Positions 6,683-14,817 of a DNA stretch of 30,820 nucleotides are shown here, piece by piece. Made by a program: the position numbers and the translations under genes. The stretch's first letter is position 1; each line of letters begins with the position of its first letter. The notes below the pieces were generated by a model. It made no database searches. It saw nothing but the letters and a program-made list of their open reading frames with translations, and was not told where the DNA came from. The DNA is from an uncultured Planctomycetaceae bacterium. GTDB taxonomy: Bacteria > Planctomycetota > Planctomycetia > Planctomycetales > Planctomycetaceae. The DNA lies in NCBI GenBank assembly GCA_903921605.1, contig CAIXQV010000575.1, positions 1-30,820 of the forward strand. The letters are read 5' to 3'.

Positions 6683-9600
6683 TTATTCGATCATCAGGCT
6701 GTTGAAGTCCATTTCATCAAAATCACTGCTCGGCGCTTCCTGGTCTGGAGAGAGCCGAGGCTCTGTCGGTACTTTGGGTTCAGGAGGTGCATCCAGCAGG
6801 CGATTGTGATCTGTGCGTCGTGATGATAATCGCACGGCCATCGCAGTCGGTTTTCCAACCTTCTTCGGTGCTGCTTCCGGAGATGCCGGAGCAACAGCCG
6901 CTGGCGTCGGTGGAACCGACCCCTTCGGCTTCGGTGCTGCTGGCGGTGGTGTTGGTGCAACAGGCGGCACTGCTTTGGCGAAGACTGAATCGTCAAGAAC
7001 AAAGTCCATATCATCGTCAGCGCTGGTTGCGTCTGGTTCTGAAGCCTTCGCTGAAGGAGTCACCGGTGGTTTTGATACCGGTGTTACTGCCGCAGGTGTT
7101 TGAGGTTTAGGACTTTGCGCCGGAACCGGCGCTGGCTTTTGTTGAACAGGCTTTGGTGTTTCTGCCACGGGTTTGGCTGGCGATTTTCCGGACTGCTTCT
7201 GTTTTGCCGGTGTCTTTGCTGGTGGCTTCTCTGCGATAACCGGCTTCGCTACAACAACCGGCTCTTTAGGGACGGCAGGCTTTGGAGCTTCAGGTTTGGA
7301 GGCCACAGGCTTTGCCGGAGGCTGAGCTTGTTCGGCTGCTGGTGCTGCTGGAGGTTGGGCCGCCGGAGCCACCGTATTTGCAACTGACTCCGTAACCGGG
7401 ATCAGTTTGACTTCGGAGCTGGTCGGTTCCGAAGCATCGACTATTGCTGCGGGCACCGAGACATCAACAGTCCTGACTTCTGATGCTGTCGCTACAGATT
7501 CCGCTGGTGCAACAACATCATTCGTTGATGGAGCACTTGTTGCTTCGGCGACAACCTCGCTAATGGCCTCGACAGCTGCAGGGGACTCGGAAACGACGGC
7601 AGCTGTCTGCGAGGCATCGGCTTCTGGCGTCTGGACTGTGGAAACAAGTATCTCGGCTGGGGCGGTCGTTACTTCGGCAGCAACAGTCGGCAACACTTCG
7701 ACCGCTGCTGTCTGGCTGATCACAGGCTCGCCAACAGCAGGTTCCTGAATGGTGGTTTCGATCGTATCTACGGCAGGCATTGCTTCAGCGGCAGGTACAG
7801 CTTCAGCGACCGCTGGTTCGAGGGCGGGAGTCGCGGCTGTCGGAGTCTGCTCAATAACCTGAGCCGGTGGAATGATCTCCTCTTCTGGCCCGGTCGGGAC
7901 ATTGGAGAGCCACTGCTGCGAGGGCCAACTGAATGGACGGAATCGATCGGCTGCTCCGGTCTGATCGCGATAGAGAATGGCTCGTCCCGGCGACAATGAG
8001 GCTGCGGCTGGCGTATCAATCAGGCTGGAAGAATCCGTCTGATTGAGTCGGAAGGCGATGCGGGAATCAAACTCACGCAACAGCGAATTGGACAGCCATC
8101 GCATTGCATTGCTGAACGTGTCAGACCACACAATCACATGGATACCGACCAGCGGACCCTTGCGAATCAGATCGCCCAGTTGTGAAGCTGGCGTAGCAGA
8201 TTTGGTCGCTCCAAAACCACCCATCCCGAAATCATCTTCATCGCGACGCAGGGATCGGAATTGTCCGATGTTGCGAACCGCAAGGATGATAGTCGGCGAG
8301 TTTGATCCGTCTCCTGCGGCTTCGCGGGTCGCAAGTTCTGCTGACAATTCAGCAACAGTCGCATCGGCCTCGGCGGCTTTACGCAGAGAGAAGCGAGGTG
8401 CGATTCCCTTCGTGAATGATGTCGCGAATTTCCCTTGCGAAGTCTGGTCTTGTCCATCGTGTAAAAGCACAAGTCGAGAAGCAGCCGACACGCCATTCCC
8501 CGCAGGACCCGCGCAGATACTGAGGATCGTAGATGCGAGGATAGAGTCCGCCAGATCGCCTTCCTGTCCAACGATCAGTACGTTTTGTCCGCCTGACCGC
8601 TGGAAACGAATGCACATCGGTTCCGAGATCGCAACGGGGTCTCCGATCCATGCAGGAACGCCGTCCGCGCCAATGCGATTGGATACGGACCGATTGGCGA
8701 TCCATGCATTCAGCGGTTCGCATTCTTCAATTGTCGGAGCAACATTGCCCTCAAACACAATCATGCGGCCCGGAGCCTTGTCAGCATAATCCGGGCGCTG
8801 AGTCATCTCGTGAATCATAGATTCACGCTTTTCTTCATCCAGCCACGCGATCTGAAACGGATGATTACCTTCGACCATCCCGTTCGCGTCGTTGTAAATG
8901 GCTTCGCCTGGTCGAGTCAGTTGGCGAGCGGCACCGTTTTCTTCGCTGAGAATCAGATGTGCGTCGCTTTCGCTGCACTGCAGTGCGATTCGAACAGCAA
9001 CCTGTCCCAGCGTACTGCGAGCCAGAGAATAGGCACCGCCGAGAGTTTGCGAACCCAGCAGAACGTGAATGCCAAACGCACGACCCTGACGGATGAGGCG
9101 GTCCATCAATAAGGCGGCCTTGGAAGAGACGCGGTCTTCAGAAGTAAAGAACTCCTGAAACTCGTCAATCAACAGAAGCAGGCGAGGCATTTTCTCGTCA
9201 GGAAACTGTTTGCGGAACGAAGGAACATCCTGCACGCCTCGCACGCGGAACAATTCACCGCGTTCCTGCAAAACTTCGTCCAGCCGTTCCAGAACGCTAA
9301 GTCCGAACTCGCGATCGCTTTCAATCGCCACGACTCGAGCATGCGGCAACTTGTTGGCGGCGTAGGTTCGAAACTCCACACCCTTCTTGAAGTCGATCAG
9401 ATAAAACTGAACTTCATCAGGGCTATAATGCAGGGAGAGATTCGTAATCAGAATGTGCAACAGCGTTGACTTGCCGGAACCGGTTTTGCCAGCGACCAGA
9501 ACGTGCTGGCTGGTTCCTCGACCAAGACGCATAAACTGAAGTCGCGCCGCGCCAGCGCGGCCAATCGGGAAGTCGATTCCGTCTGCAGAACGGGATGTCC

Positions 9601-11935
9601 AGATCGCATCTGACTTGGGAGCGATTCGACTGAAGGAGACTTCGACTCTCCGAGCGTTGCGGGACTGCTCGCCAACGGCCCGTACCAGGCTGACGTATTC
9701 GGCAGACTCCGGAGGTGCCAGAGCAGAGAATTCAAGAAAGTTGTCAGTCGATTCTGCGGCTGCCGGGGTAACTGGTTTGGCGTCCAGAATATCCTGGCCG
9801 GGCAGATTTTTTAACTTCTCTGGTGGACGGCTTGCCGGTGACATGCCTGGCTGGACCAGACCTTTGGCCACGTGGAACTGAGTGCAGCAGTTTCTGAGAT
9901 TACTCACATCGAAGGAGCGTGGCGTTGTTTGATCAGGCGACCACGTGACGATCGCATGAACACCGCACCGAGGACCGCTCGTCAGAATACTGGTCAGTGC
10001 GCGAGCAGCTTCTTCCGTAAAGCTGTGCGGAAATCCGGCGACAACAACGAAGTGATACGGTTCAGCAACTTCGCCGGCAGCCGCGTTGTATTGTTCGATC
10101 GTTTCGAATTCACTGCGAAGATACGTCTGGAAGACGCTCTCCATATGTTCGGTGATTTTCTGCAGTCGATCACGGATCTGAGTCGCGTCTGTCCAGATTC
10201 GATTGCTGATCAACAGCTCATCGAAGTCCGCCAGATGCATCAAAGCGGAAAAGCTTTGGCCAAGCCCCACAGGATCAATCAGTGTGAACTGAACTCGGCC
10301 GGGAGCGATATGAGTCAGGAGTCGCAACAGGATGGCACGGACGAATTCAAGAGCAGGTTCGCGACCGGCCGCGTCGTGTTCGACAAGGATGGATGTGTCG
10401 CGAGGAAAATTCAACAGACCGGGAAGTTCGAAAACAGTATCGGCATCAATGCTGCCTTCGGCATCTTCCGGCGGTGCGGGCAGCATCACTTCAAGATCAC
10501 CGACCGGCAATGTCATTGGGAAGGCCGTCGGGGATGTCCAGCCGTTCGACTTCAAAGACTCCCATGAGTAAATATCTTTTGCTCGTTCATTGCTGATGCG
10601 AGAAAGTTCTGATGCGACCATGACTCCGGCACGCCATCGAGCCAGTGCGTTAGCCTCATCGGTTGTCAGTTGAGCGCGGCGTGCCGCGAATTCCTTTTCA
10701 ATCGCTTCGCGTCCCTGAGCCAGTTCAGCGTCGTGCTGGCTGTGAATCCGAGCTAACTCCTGGGAACGCCAGTTTTCGACGGCGGTCTGGTGACGAGAAG
10801 TCTCTGACTCTCCATTGAGCATCTGCTCATCAAACAGGCGAGACTGTCGAGCTACCTGTTCTGTATAGCCCTGGATTAACTCGTTTACCTGGTCGTCTGT
10901 AGTGCTTTGCAATTTGGCCGCGTGTTTTTCACGACGCCCGACCATTTCGGCCTTCCATGTGTCAGCGGTGGTCATCAACTGCTGAAGTTCCTGCTGGCTC
11001 TTTTGTGCCCAGTGGTTCGCGGCCGCAGTTGCATTGGAGGCATGGAGCAAAACGTCTTCGAATGCTCCCCGCAGACCAGATCGAGCCAGGAGCGTAAGCA
11101 CAGTATTGATCAGAACGGCAGCCCCAAGACCAATGACTGCGGAAACTCCCAGCCATTCCCAGTCAGGCTTTGACAGCTCTGGGTTAAGAAACTTCGTCAG
11201 GTCGGCACGCAACGCAGTCGAAGCGACTGTGACCACAACAAAAATGAGAAGTCCCAGTCCGAAGAGTCTCCAGCCTGTGATCCACTGAGGCAGCATCTGA
11301 CCATCGACTCGTCCTGCGGCTGCAAGTGCGTAATCCAGTTGTTCGACAGCGATCTGGCGACTTGCATCTCGTCCCTTCAACTCCACCACTGGCAATGGAA
11401 GTTGTTTGTCCATCCCGGCATGACAGTCATCGAGATACTTGGCCGTATGATCAACTCGAGAATTCAGATCGGCCAGTTGCTGATCGATAAACGCTCTTTG
11501 CGTATTGAAAGATTCCTGAGCGCGTTCTGCGTTTCGAACCGGAGTGTCTTCATTGGATTCATCACAGACGGACTGCAGAACCCAAAGTTCATTCTGGAGT
11601 TTCTGACGACACTCGGCAACATCCTGTTTAAGCTTTGCGTGCAGTGCTTCCAGACGCCGTTCACGAGATTCGCTTGCGGACTCTCTTTGACCAGCAACGT
11701 CAACGTCGGTCTGCTCCAGTCGGTTTCGAACTTCAACGGCCAGCAGTTCAATATGCTGCTTCGTTTCTGTTTCAAGACGTGACTGCAGGTGAGAGATGGC
11801 TTCGGAGGAGTGTGAGTCGAGTTCAAGAAGCTGAACTCGAATCTTCAGAACTGCAGCTCGAGCTTCGACGCAACGGGTCTGGAGTTTCTTCAGTTCAGAG
11901 ATTTGTGTTTCGAGAATCAGATCTTCCAAATTCAT
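6683..11935 (-). CDS. Giant FtsK/SpoIIIE-family membrane ATPase, EssC-like three-module layout
   Basis: 1750 residues. Order: Glu/Gln-rich coiled coil (about 1-165); two transmembrane helices (about 224-245 and 262-286); a second coiled coil (about 295-440); a degenerate FtsK-like module (about 480-690) without a P-loop; a canonical module (about 770-1040) with Walker A GKTGSGKS near 816-823 and Walker B LLLLIDEF near 920; a third degenerate module (about 1100-1350) where the P-loop is replaced by VGQEGDLADS; then a Pro/Ala/Val-rich tail (about 1360-1750) with acidic motifs DDDMDFVLDD (near 1640) and SDFDEMDFNS at the end. Two helices followed by three ATPase modules is the plan of EssC/EccC motors of type VII secretion, but FHA domains are absent and no WXG100 gene is nearby. 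It lacks the four-helix N-terminus and visible gamma domain of divisome FtsK. Substrate (protein or DNA) is unknown. A good terminator follows it. Confidence 0.9.
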   Translation of the reverse strand: MNLEDLILETQISELKKLQTRCVEARAAVLKIRVQLLELDSHSSEAISHLQSRLETETKQHIELLAVEVRNRLEQTDVDVAGQRESASESRERRLEALHAKLKQDVAECRQKLQNELWVLQSVCDESNEDTPVRNAERAQESFNTQRAFIDQQLADLNSRVDHTAKYLDDCHAGMDKQLPLPVVELKGRDASRQIAVEQLDYALAAAGRVDGQMLPQWITGWRLFGLGLLIFVVVTVASTALRADLTKFLNPELSKPDWEWLGVSAVIGLGAAVLINTVLTLLARSGLRGAFEDVLLHASNATAAANHWAQKSQQELQQLMTTADTWKAEMVGRREKHAAKLQSTTDDQVNELIQGYTEQVARQSRLFDEQMLNGESETSRHQTAVENWRSQELARIHSQHDAELAQGREAIEKEFAARRAQLTTDEANALARWRAGVMVASELSRISNERAKDIYSWESLKSNGWTSPTAFPMTLPVGDLEVMLPAPPEDAEGSIDADTVFELPGLLNFPRDTSILVEHDAAGREPALEFVRAILLRLLTHIAPGRVQFTLIDPVGLGQSFSALMHLADFDELLISNRIWTDATQIRDRLQKITEHMESVFQTYLRSEFETIEQYNAAAGEVAEPYHFVVVAGFPHSFTEEAARALTSILTSGPRCGVHAIVTWSPDQTTPRSFDVSNLRNCCTQFHVAKGLVQPGMSPASRPPEKLKNLPGQDILDAKPVTPAAAESTDNFLEFSALAPPESAEYVSLVRAVGEQSRNARRVEVSFSRIAPKSDAIWTSRSADGIDFPIGRAGAARLQFMRLGRGTSQHVLVAGKTGSGKSTLLHILITNLSLHYSPDEVQFYLIDFKKGVEFRTYAANKLPHARVVAIESDREFGLSVLERLDEVLQERGELFRVRGVQDVPSFRKQFPDEKMPRLLLLIDEFQEFFTSEDRVSSKAALLMDRLIRQGRAFGIHVLLGSQTLGGAYSLARSTLGQVAVRIALQCSESDAHLILSEENGAARQLTRPGEAIYNDANGMVEGNHPFQIAWLDEEKRESMIHEMTQRPDYADKAPGRMIVFEGNVAPTIEECEPLNAWIANRSVSNRIGADGVPAWIGDPVAISEPMCIRFQRSGGQNVLIVGQEGDLADSILASTILSICAGPAGNGVSAASRLVLLHDGQDQTSQGKFATSFTKGIAPRFSLRKAAEADATVAELSAELATREAAGDGSNSPTIILAVRNIGQFRSLRRDEDDFGMGGFGATKSATPASQLGDLIRKGPLVGIHVIVWSDTFSNAMRWLSNSLLREFDSRIAFRLNQTDSSSLIDTPAAASLSPGRAILYRDQTGAADRFRPFSWPSQQWLSNVPTGPEEEIIPPAQVIEQTPTAATPALEPAVAEAVPAAEAMPAVDTIETTIQEPAVGEPVISQTAAVEVLPTVAAEVTTAPAEILVSTVQTPEADASQTAAVVSESPAAVEAISEVVAEATSAPSTNDVVAPAESVATASEVRTVDVSVPAAIVDASEPTSSEVKLIPVTESVANTVAPAAQPPAAPAAEQAQPPAKPVASKPEAPKPAVPKEPVVVAKPVIAEKPPAKTPAKQKQSGKSPAKPVAETPKPVQQKPAPVPAQSPKPQTPAAVTPVSKPPVTPSAKASEPDATSADDDMDFVLDDSVFAKAVPPVAPTPPPAAPKPKGSVPPTPAAVAPASPEAAPKKVGKPTAMAVRLSSRRTDHNRLLDAPPEPKVPTEPRLSPDQEAPSSDFDEMDFNSLMIE

Positions 11936-12286
11936 GATCAGGCTTTCGCGGAAGTCAATTCGTGATGGCTGGCATCAACCGCCAATACGCGGAACGGGGC
12001 CTCCTGACCCGGAACACGAAGTTACTGTCGTCGTGGGAGTCCGCAATCCCAATGGGAGGAACTGCGTTCAGTGCCCGTGTCGACAGAGATTCTCGGAGAT
12101 TTTGCCAGTATTTGGCAGTCTTCTAAGGTCCAAAACGCTTTTCACAAACGAAAATCATTCTCGTTCCGGGCAGAATCTGAGAAAGCTACGCTGACTTTGA
12201 GAGGCGTAGGAGCGCCTTGACAACGATGAACATCGTTTTACCACCGCGCAGCGTCAGAGTCATTAAAAAAGGCACAATCAGCCAAA
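11936..12286. other. Intergenic region upstream of the FtsK-like gene
   Basis: 351 bases between the FtsK-like start and the SDR stop, both on the minus strand. It presumably holds the FtsK-like promoter. It contains a Fur-box-like palindrome (12147-12165), a weak stem AACGATG/CATCGTT around 12222-12239 and a short TGCCA...TGGCA stem near 12101-12117. No convincing gene was seen. Confidence 0.5.
12147..12165. promoter_or_regulatory. Fur-box-like 9-1-9 palindrome
   Basis: AACGAAAAT-C-ATTCTCGTT is an inverted repeat with eight of nine pairs and a one-base centre. Its core GAAAATCATTCTC agrees with the classical Fur core GATAATCATTATC at 11 of 13 positions. It lies about 210 bases upstream of the FtsK-like start. 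Regulation by a Fur-family protein is inferred only. Confidence 0.35.
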
Positions 12287-13213
12287 TCAGGCAGCACGCT
12301 GTCCGAGGGGCTCATTAGCCCCATTTGTCGGCGCGGTGCGGATCGGTGGCTGCGACGGCTGAACTGCCTCCGGAGGGGCAAGCGTTGATTTACGCCGTCG
12401 GCCCAGAAAACGGCGTTTTAGGTGACTGGAGCTGAAGCGATTTGCGAAATCGATAAGCCCCGGTACGAACCGCTTGAGTTGGAACAGCAAGTGAGCCAGA
12501 GGCGTGATCAGGACCTGCCGTCGATCTCGTAAAATCGCCTTCAGAGTCACCGAGGCGACTCGTTCGGGCGTCGCACACAGCCATGCTGGAGGGGTTGGGA
12601 CTTTTCGTTCGGCACGGCCTGAAATGCCGTCTTCATAAAGACGAGTTGTCACGGGGCCAGGACAGATCGCTGTGACTCCAAGACCACGACGACCGTACTC
12701 AGCTCTCAAGGCTTCCGTGAATCCGATCAAGCCGAACTTGCTCGTGTGGTACGCAGACAGTCTTCCGCCGGCAACCAGACCGGAAATGCTACACATGTTG
12801 ACGACATGAGCATCTGGCCGCTGTAGAAGAGCCGGCAGCATTTGTTGAGTAATCTGGATTGGTGCCAGCAGGTTGATCGACATGACCCAGTCCCATTGGC
12901 TCTGTGACATGTTCTCGGTCGGACCGTAGTAGACCACTCCGGCATTATTAATCAACAGATCAATTCCACCGCTGGCTTCCATTGCCGCATCGACGACGGC
13001 CGGGATCGCCTTGCTGTCGGAAAGATCGCACTGACGAGTCCAAACGCGAACTCGAGTCGATGCCAGTTCCTGTTCCAGACTTCGCAAGCCAGCCTCATTC
13101 ACGTCGACAAGGTACAAGTGACATCCCTGGACCGCGAGTGCTGTTGCGAGCGCTCGTCCAATGCCCGAGGCGGCTCCCGTAATGAACGCGTTGCGATCTT
13201 TAATTGACTTCAT
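12287..13213 (-). CDS. Short-chain dehydrogenase/reductase with basic C-terminal extension
   Basis: 308 residues. Classical SDR features are all present: the cofactor loop TGAASGIG (residues 12-19), NNAG (89-92), catalytic Ser142 in MCSIS, and Tyr155/Lys159 in SAYHTSK, followed by the ICPGPVTT segment. The family carries out NAD(P)-dependent oxidation or reduction of alcohols, ketones or lipid intermediates in the cytosol. An acidic residue (Asp37 in LVDVNEA) after the second strand suggests NAD(H) preference. Beyond the usual roughly 250-residue core is an extension with an Arg/Lys-rich stretch (HLKRRFLGRRRKS) and a Pro-rich end, which could attach the protein to a membrane. GGGAAG before the ATG supports the start. 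The redoxin gene lies 273 bases upstream on the same strand. The substrate cannot be told. Confidence 0.9.
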   Translation of the reverse strand: MKSIKDRNAFITGAASGIGRALATALAVQGCHLYLVDVNEAGLRSLEQELASTRVRVWTRQCDLSDSKAIPAVVDAAMEASGGIDLLINNAGVVYYGPTENMSQSQWDWVMSINLLAPIQITQQMLPALLQRPDAHVVNMCSISGLVAGGRLSAYHTSKFGLIGFTEALRAEYGRRGLGVTAICPGPVTTRLYEDGISGRAERKVPTPPAWLCATPERVASVTLKAILRDRRQVLITPLAHLLFQLKRFVPGLIDFANRFSSSHLKRRFLGRRRKSTLAPPEAVQPSQPPIRTAPTNGANEPLGQRAA

Positions 13214-13326
13214 GGCATCTTCCCTGATGAAAGCTGTATCGCCTGTCCTGCGGCGACAATCCTGATGTTATCTGTTTCGTGCGGACTTCTGTCTCCAGGG
13301 CGTCATTGGCCCTGAAGAGGCTGTGC

Positions 13327-13406
13327 AAAAAAGTTGTGTGGAACTCTCCGTCGGCTCAGATTCGCGATACTTCAGTGCCACCTCTAAAGTTCCAGACACC
13401 CTTTTT
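13327..13406. repeat. Diverged inverted repeat related to the 6103-6178 element
   Basis: Arms 13327-13345 and 13388-13406 match in inverted orientation at 16 of 19 positions around a 42-base spacer. The right arm reads GTTCCAGACACCCTTTT, close to GTTCCTGACACCATTT in the right arm of the 6.1-kb element. On the minus strand the second arm ends in a run of six T, so besides being a mobile-type palindrome it could end transcription from the redoxin gene, whose stop is at 13487. Confidence 0.6.
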
Positions 13407-13486
13407 CCATAAACCGTTTAAGGCAACGGATCACAAACATTCTGTCAAAAGTGAGAGAGTATTCGATTGGGGATTCAACCAGAAGA

Positions 13487-14131
13487 TCACTGTTTTCGAG
13501 AACGCTTAAATGGAATGGCACATCCTCGAGCTGGCACTCGTTGAGTCACAGGAAGCTCATTCTTCAACGCTGCCTCAATTGCCTGTTCAACGTATCTTTC
13601 TGTCACCTGCGAAGCATCTGTCTTGTCATCCATAGCTCCGACGAAAACAACTTTACGTTCCCCGTTCAGGACAAAAAACTCCGGCGTGAAATTAGCCCGA
13701 TAAGAGTTCGCAACTTGTTGTGTTTCATCAATCAGATAGGCAAATGAAAACTTCTTTTCCTCTGCCCGCTGCTTCATCTTGTCCAGTTGTTCTGATGGCT
13801 TCTTATTCGCATTGATCGCAACGAGGACGACTCCTTGCGGATGCTCTGCATACTTCTTTTGAAGTTCGATCATCCTGTCTTCATAATCCACCGCGTAAGG
13901 GCATGAGTTGCAGGTGAAGCACACGATCACGACTTGCTTGTCTTTCAGATCCCACAATGAATGTATCTTGTCATCAATCCCCTTGAGATCTTTCCACTCC
14001 GGTGCCGCATCACCAATCCTGAGTTCTGCAGGAGAATCTTCCTGCGCAATGGCTGTTGAAACACAGCATAAAAGACCGGCAAAAAATGCCACCGCGATTT
14101 TTAGGGTCGCGCGTATTAATTCAGAACTCAT
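13487..14131 (-). CDS. Exported thioredoxin-fold (redoxin/AhpC-TSA type) protein
   Basis: 214 residues from the preferred ATG at 14131, which has GGAG about nine bases upstream and opens directly into a signal peptide (LIRATLKIAVAFFAGLLC...AQ). A longer reading to 14182 adds 17 polar residues in front of the signal and is less likely. The thioredoxin-like domain carries CFTCNSCPYA, a CxxC redox motif, and TPEFFVL with the cis-proline position. A further Cys sits in the C-terminal ARGCAIPF segment. Proteins of this kind work as periplasmic disulfide reductases or peroxide-related thiol enzymes. The partner is unknown. It is divergent from the SH3-domain gene and upstream of the SDR gene on the same strand, separated from it by a palindrome. 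Confidence 0.88.
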   Translation of the reverse strand: MSSELIRATLKIAVAFFAGLLCCVSTAIAQEDSPAELRIGDAAPEWKDLKGIDDKIHSLWDLKDKQVVIVCFTCNSCPYAVDYEDRMIELQKKYAEHPQGVVLVAINANKKPSEQLDKMKQRAEEKKFSFAYLIDETQQVANSYRANFTPEFFVLNGERKVVFVGAMDDKTDASQVTERYVEQAIEAALKNELPVTQRVPARGCAIPFKRSRKQ

Positions 14132-14817
14132 CAATCCGATCTCCGTGTGCGTGTCATCGACTTCATTCCGGGATTGCTCCAACGGCTGATAGAGAGCCTG
14201 CCGAAAATTGGCAGTCGCATTTCAGAAAGCCTGAGAACCATTCCAGCCGTCACGGCTTCAGGATCTTCAACCCAAAGCCCGCTCGTCATGCTATCCACAG
14301 CCTCTTGGGGTTGTTCTGGCGAAACCGGCGTCGTTGTAAGCCATCGCTCACGAGTGCCTGCTCCCGGATTCTGCTGGACCGGCCTCCCAAAATCAATCCT
14401 CGTTTCCGTTCCAGATATCTTCCGGAAAGCCGACTTGAGTCAACTTCGAAGTTTTATTAAGCCTGACGAAGTTTCATTCTGGAATAAGGCGTTTTGCGGC
14501 AAAACCTGCATTCGCCAATCGTGGTTTACCCAGTGTTTCTTGCGGAATGGACGACATCAACCAGCGAGCCATGTGGAAATCATCCGGGCGTTCGGGTCAT
14601 CAGAGACGGTCCTCCGATGAATTACGAATTCGGGTTATTCTTCCCAGTTTACCTGGTCGGTTTTTTCTTCAAACGGCAGAGTTTGCCGGACTGTTACTTA
14701 GATCGCAGGGACTGCCGAATCATGTCTGAATTCAAAACGCGACTTGATGTTTCGAGTGAAACTGATTTCCCTGAAGTCATTCCTGTTCATTGCCAACCCC
14801 TTCACGGAGGCACCGCC
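14132..14817. other. Divergent intergenic region
   Basis: 686 bases between the starts of the redoxin gene (minus) and the SH3-domain gene (plus), so promoters for both should lie here. Open frames running through it are continuations of the flanking frames or short, and have no recognisable content. I could not pick a confident promoter or operator. Confidence 0.45.

Noticed and set aside
8043..8789. 248-codon plus-strand open frame inside the FtsK-like gene
   Set aside because: It lies wholly antisense to a strongly supported coding region and its Ser/Arg/Pro-rich composition is that of a shadow frame; the same applies to 9872-10567.
14494..14817. Longer start for the SH3-domain protein
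   Set aside because: The added 108 residues carry no domain and would bury the signal peptide; GGAGG before 14818 decides the start.
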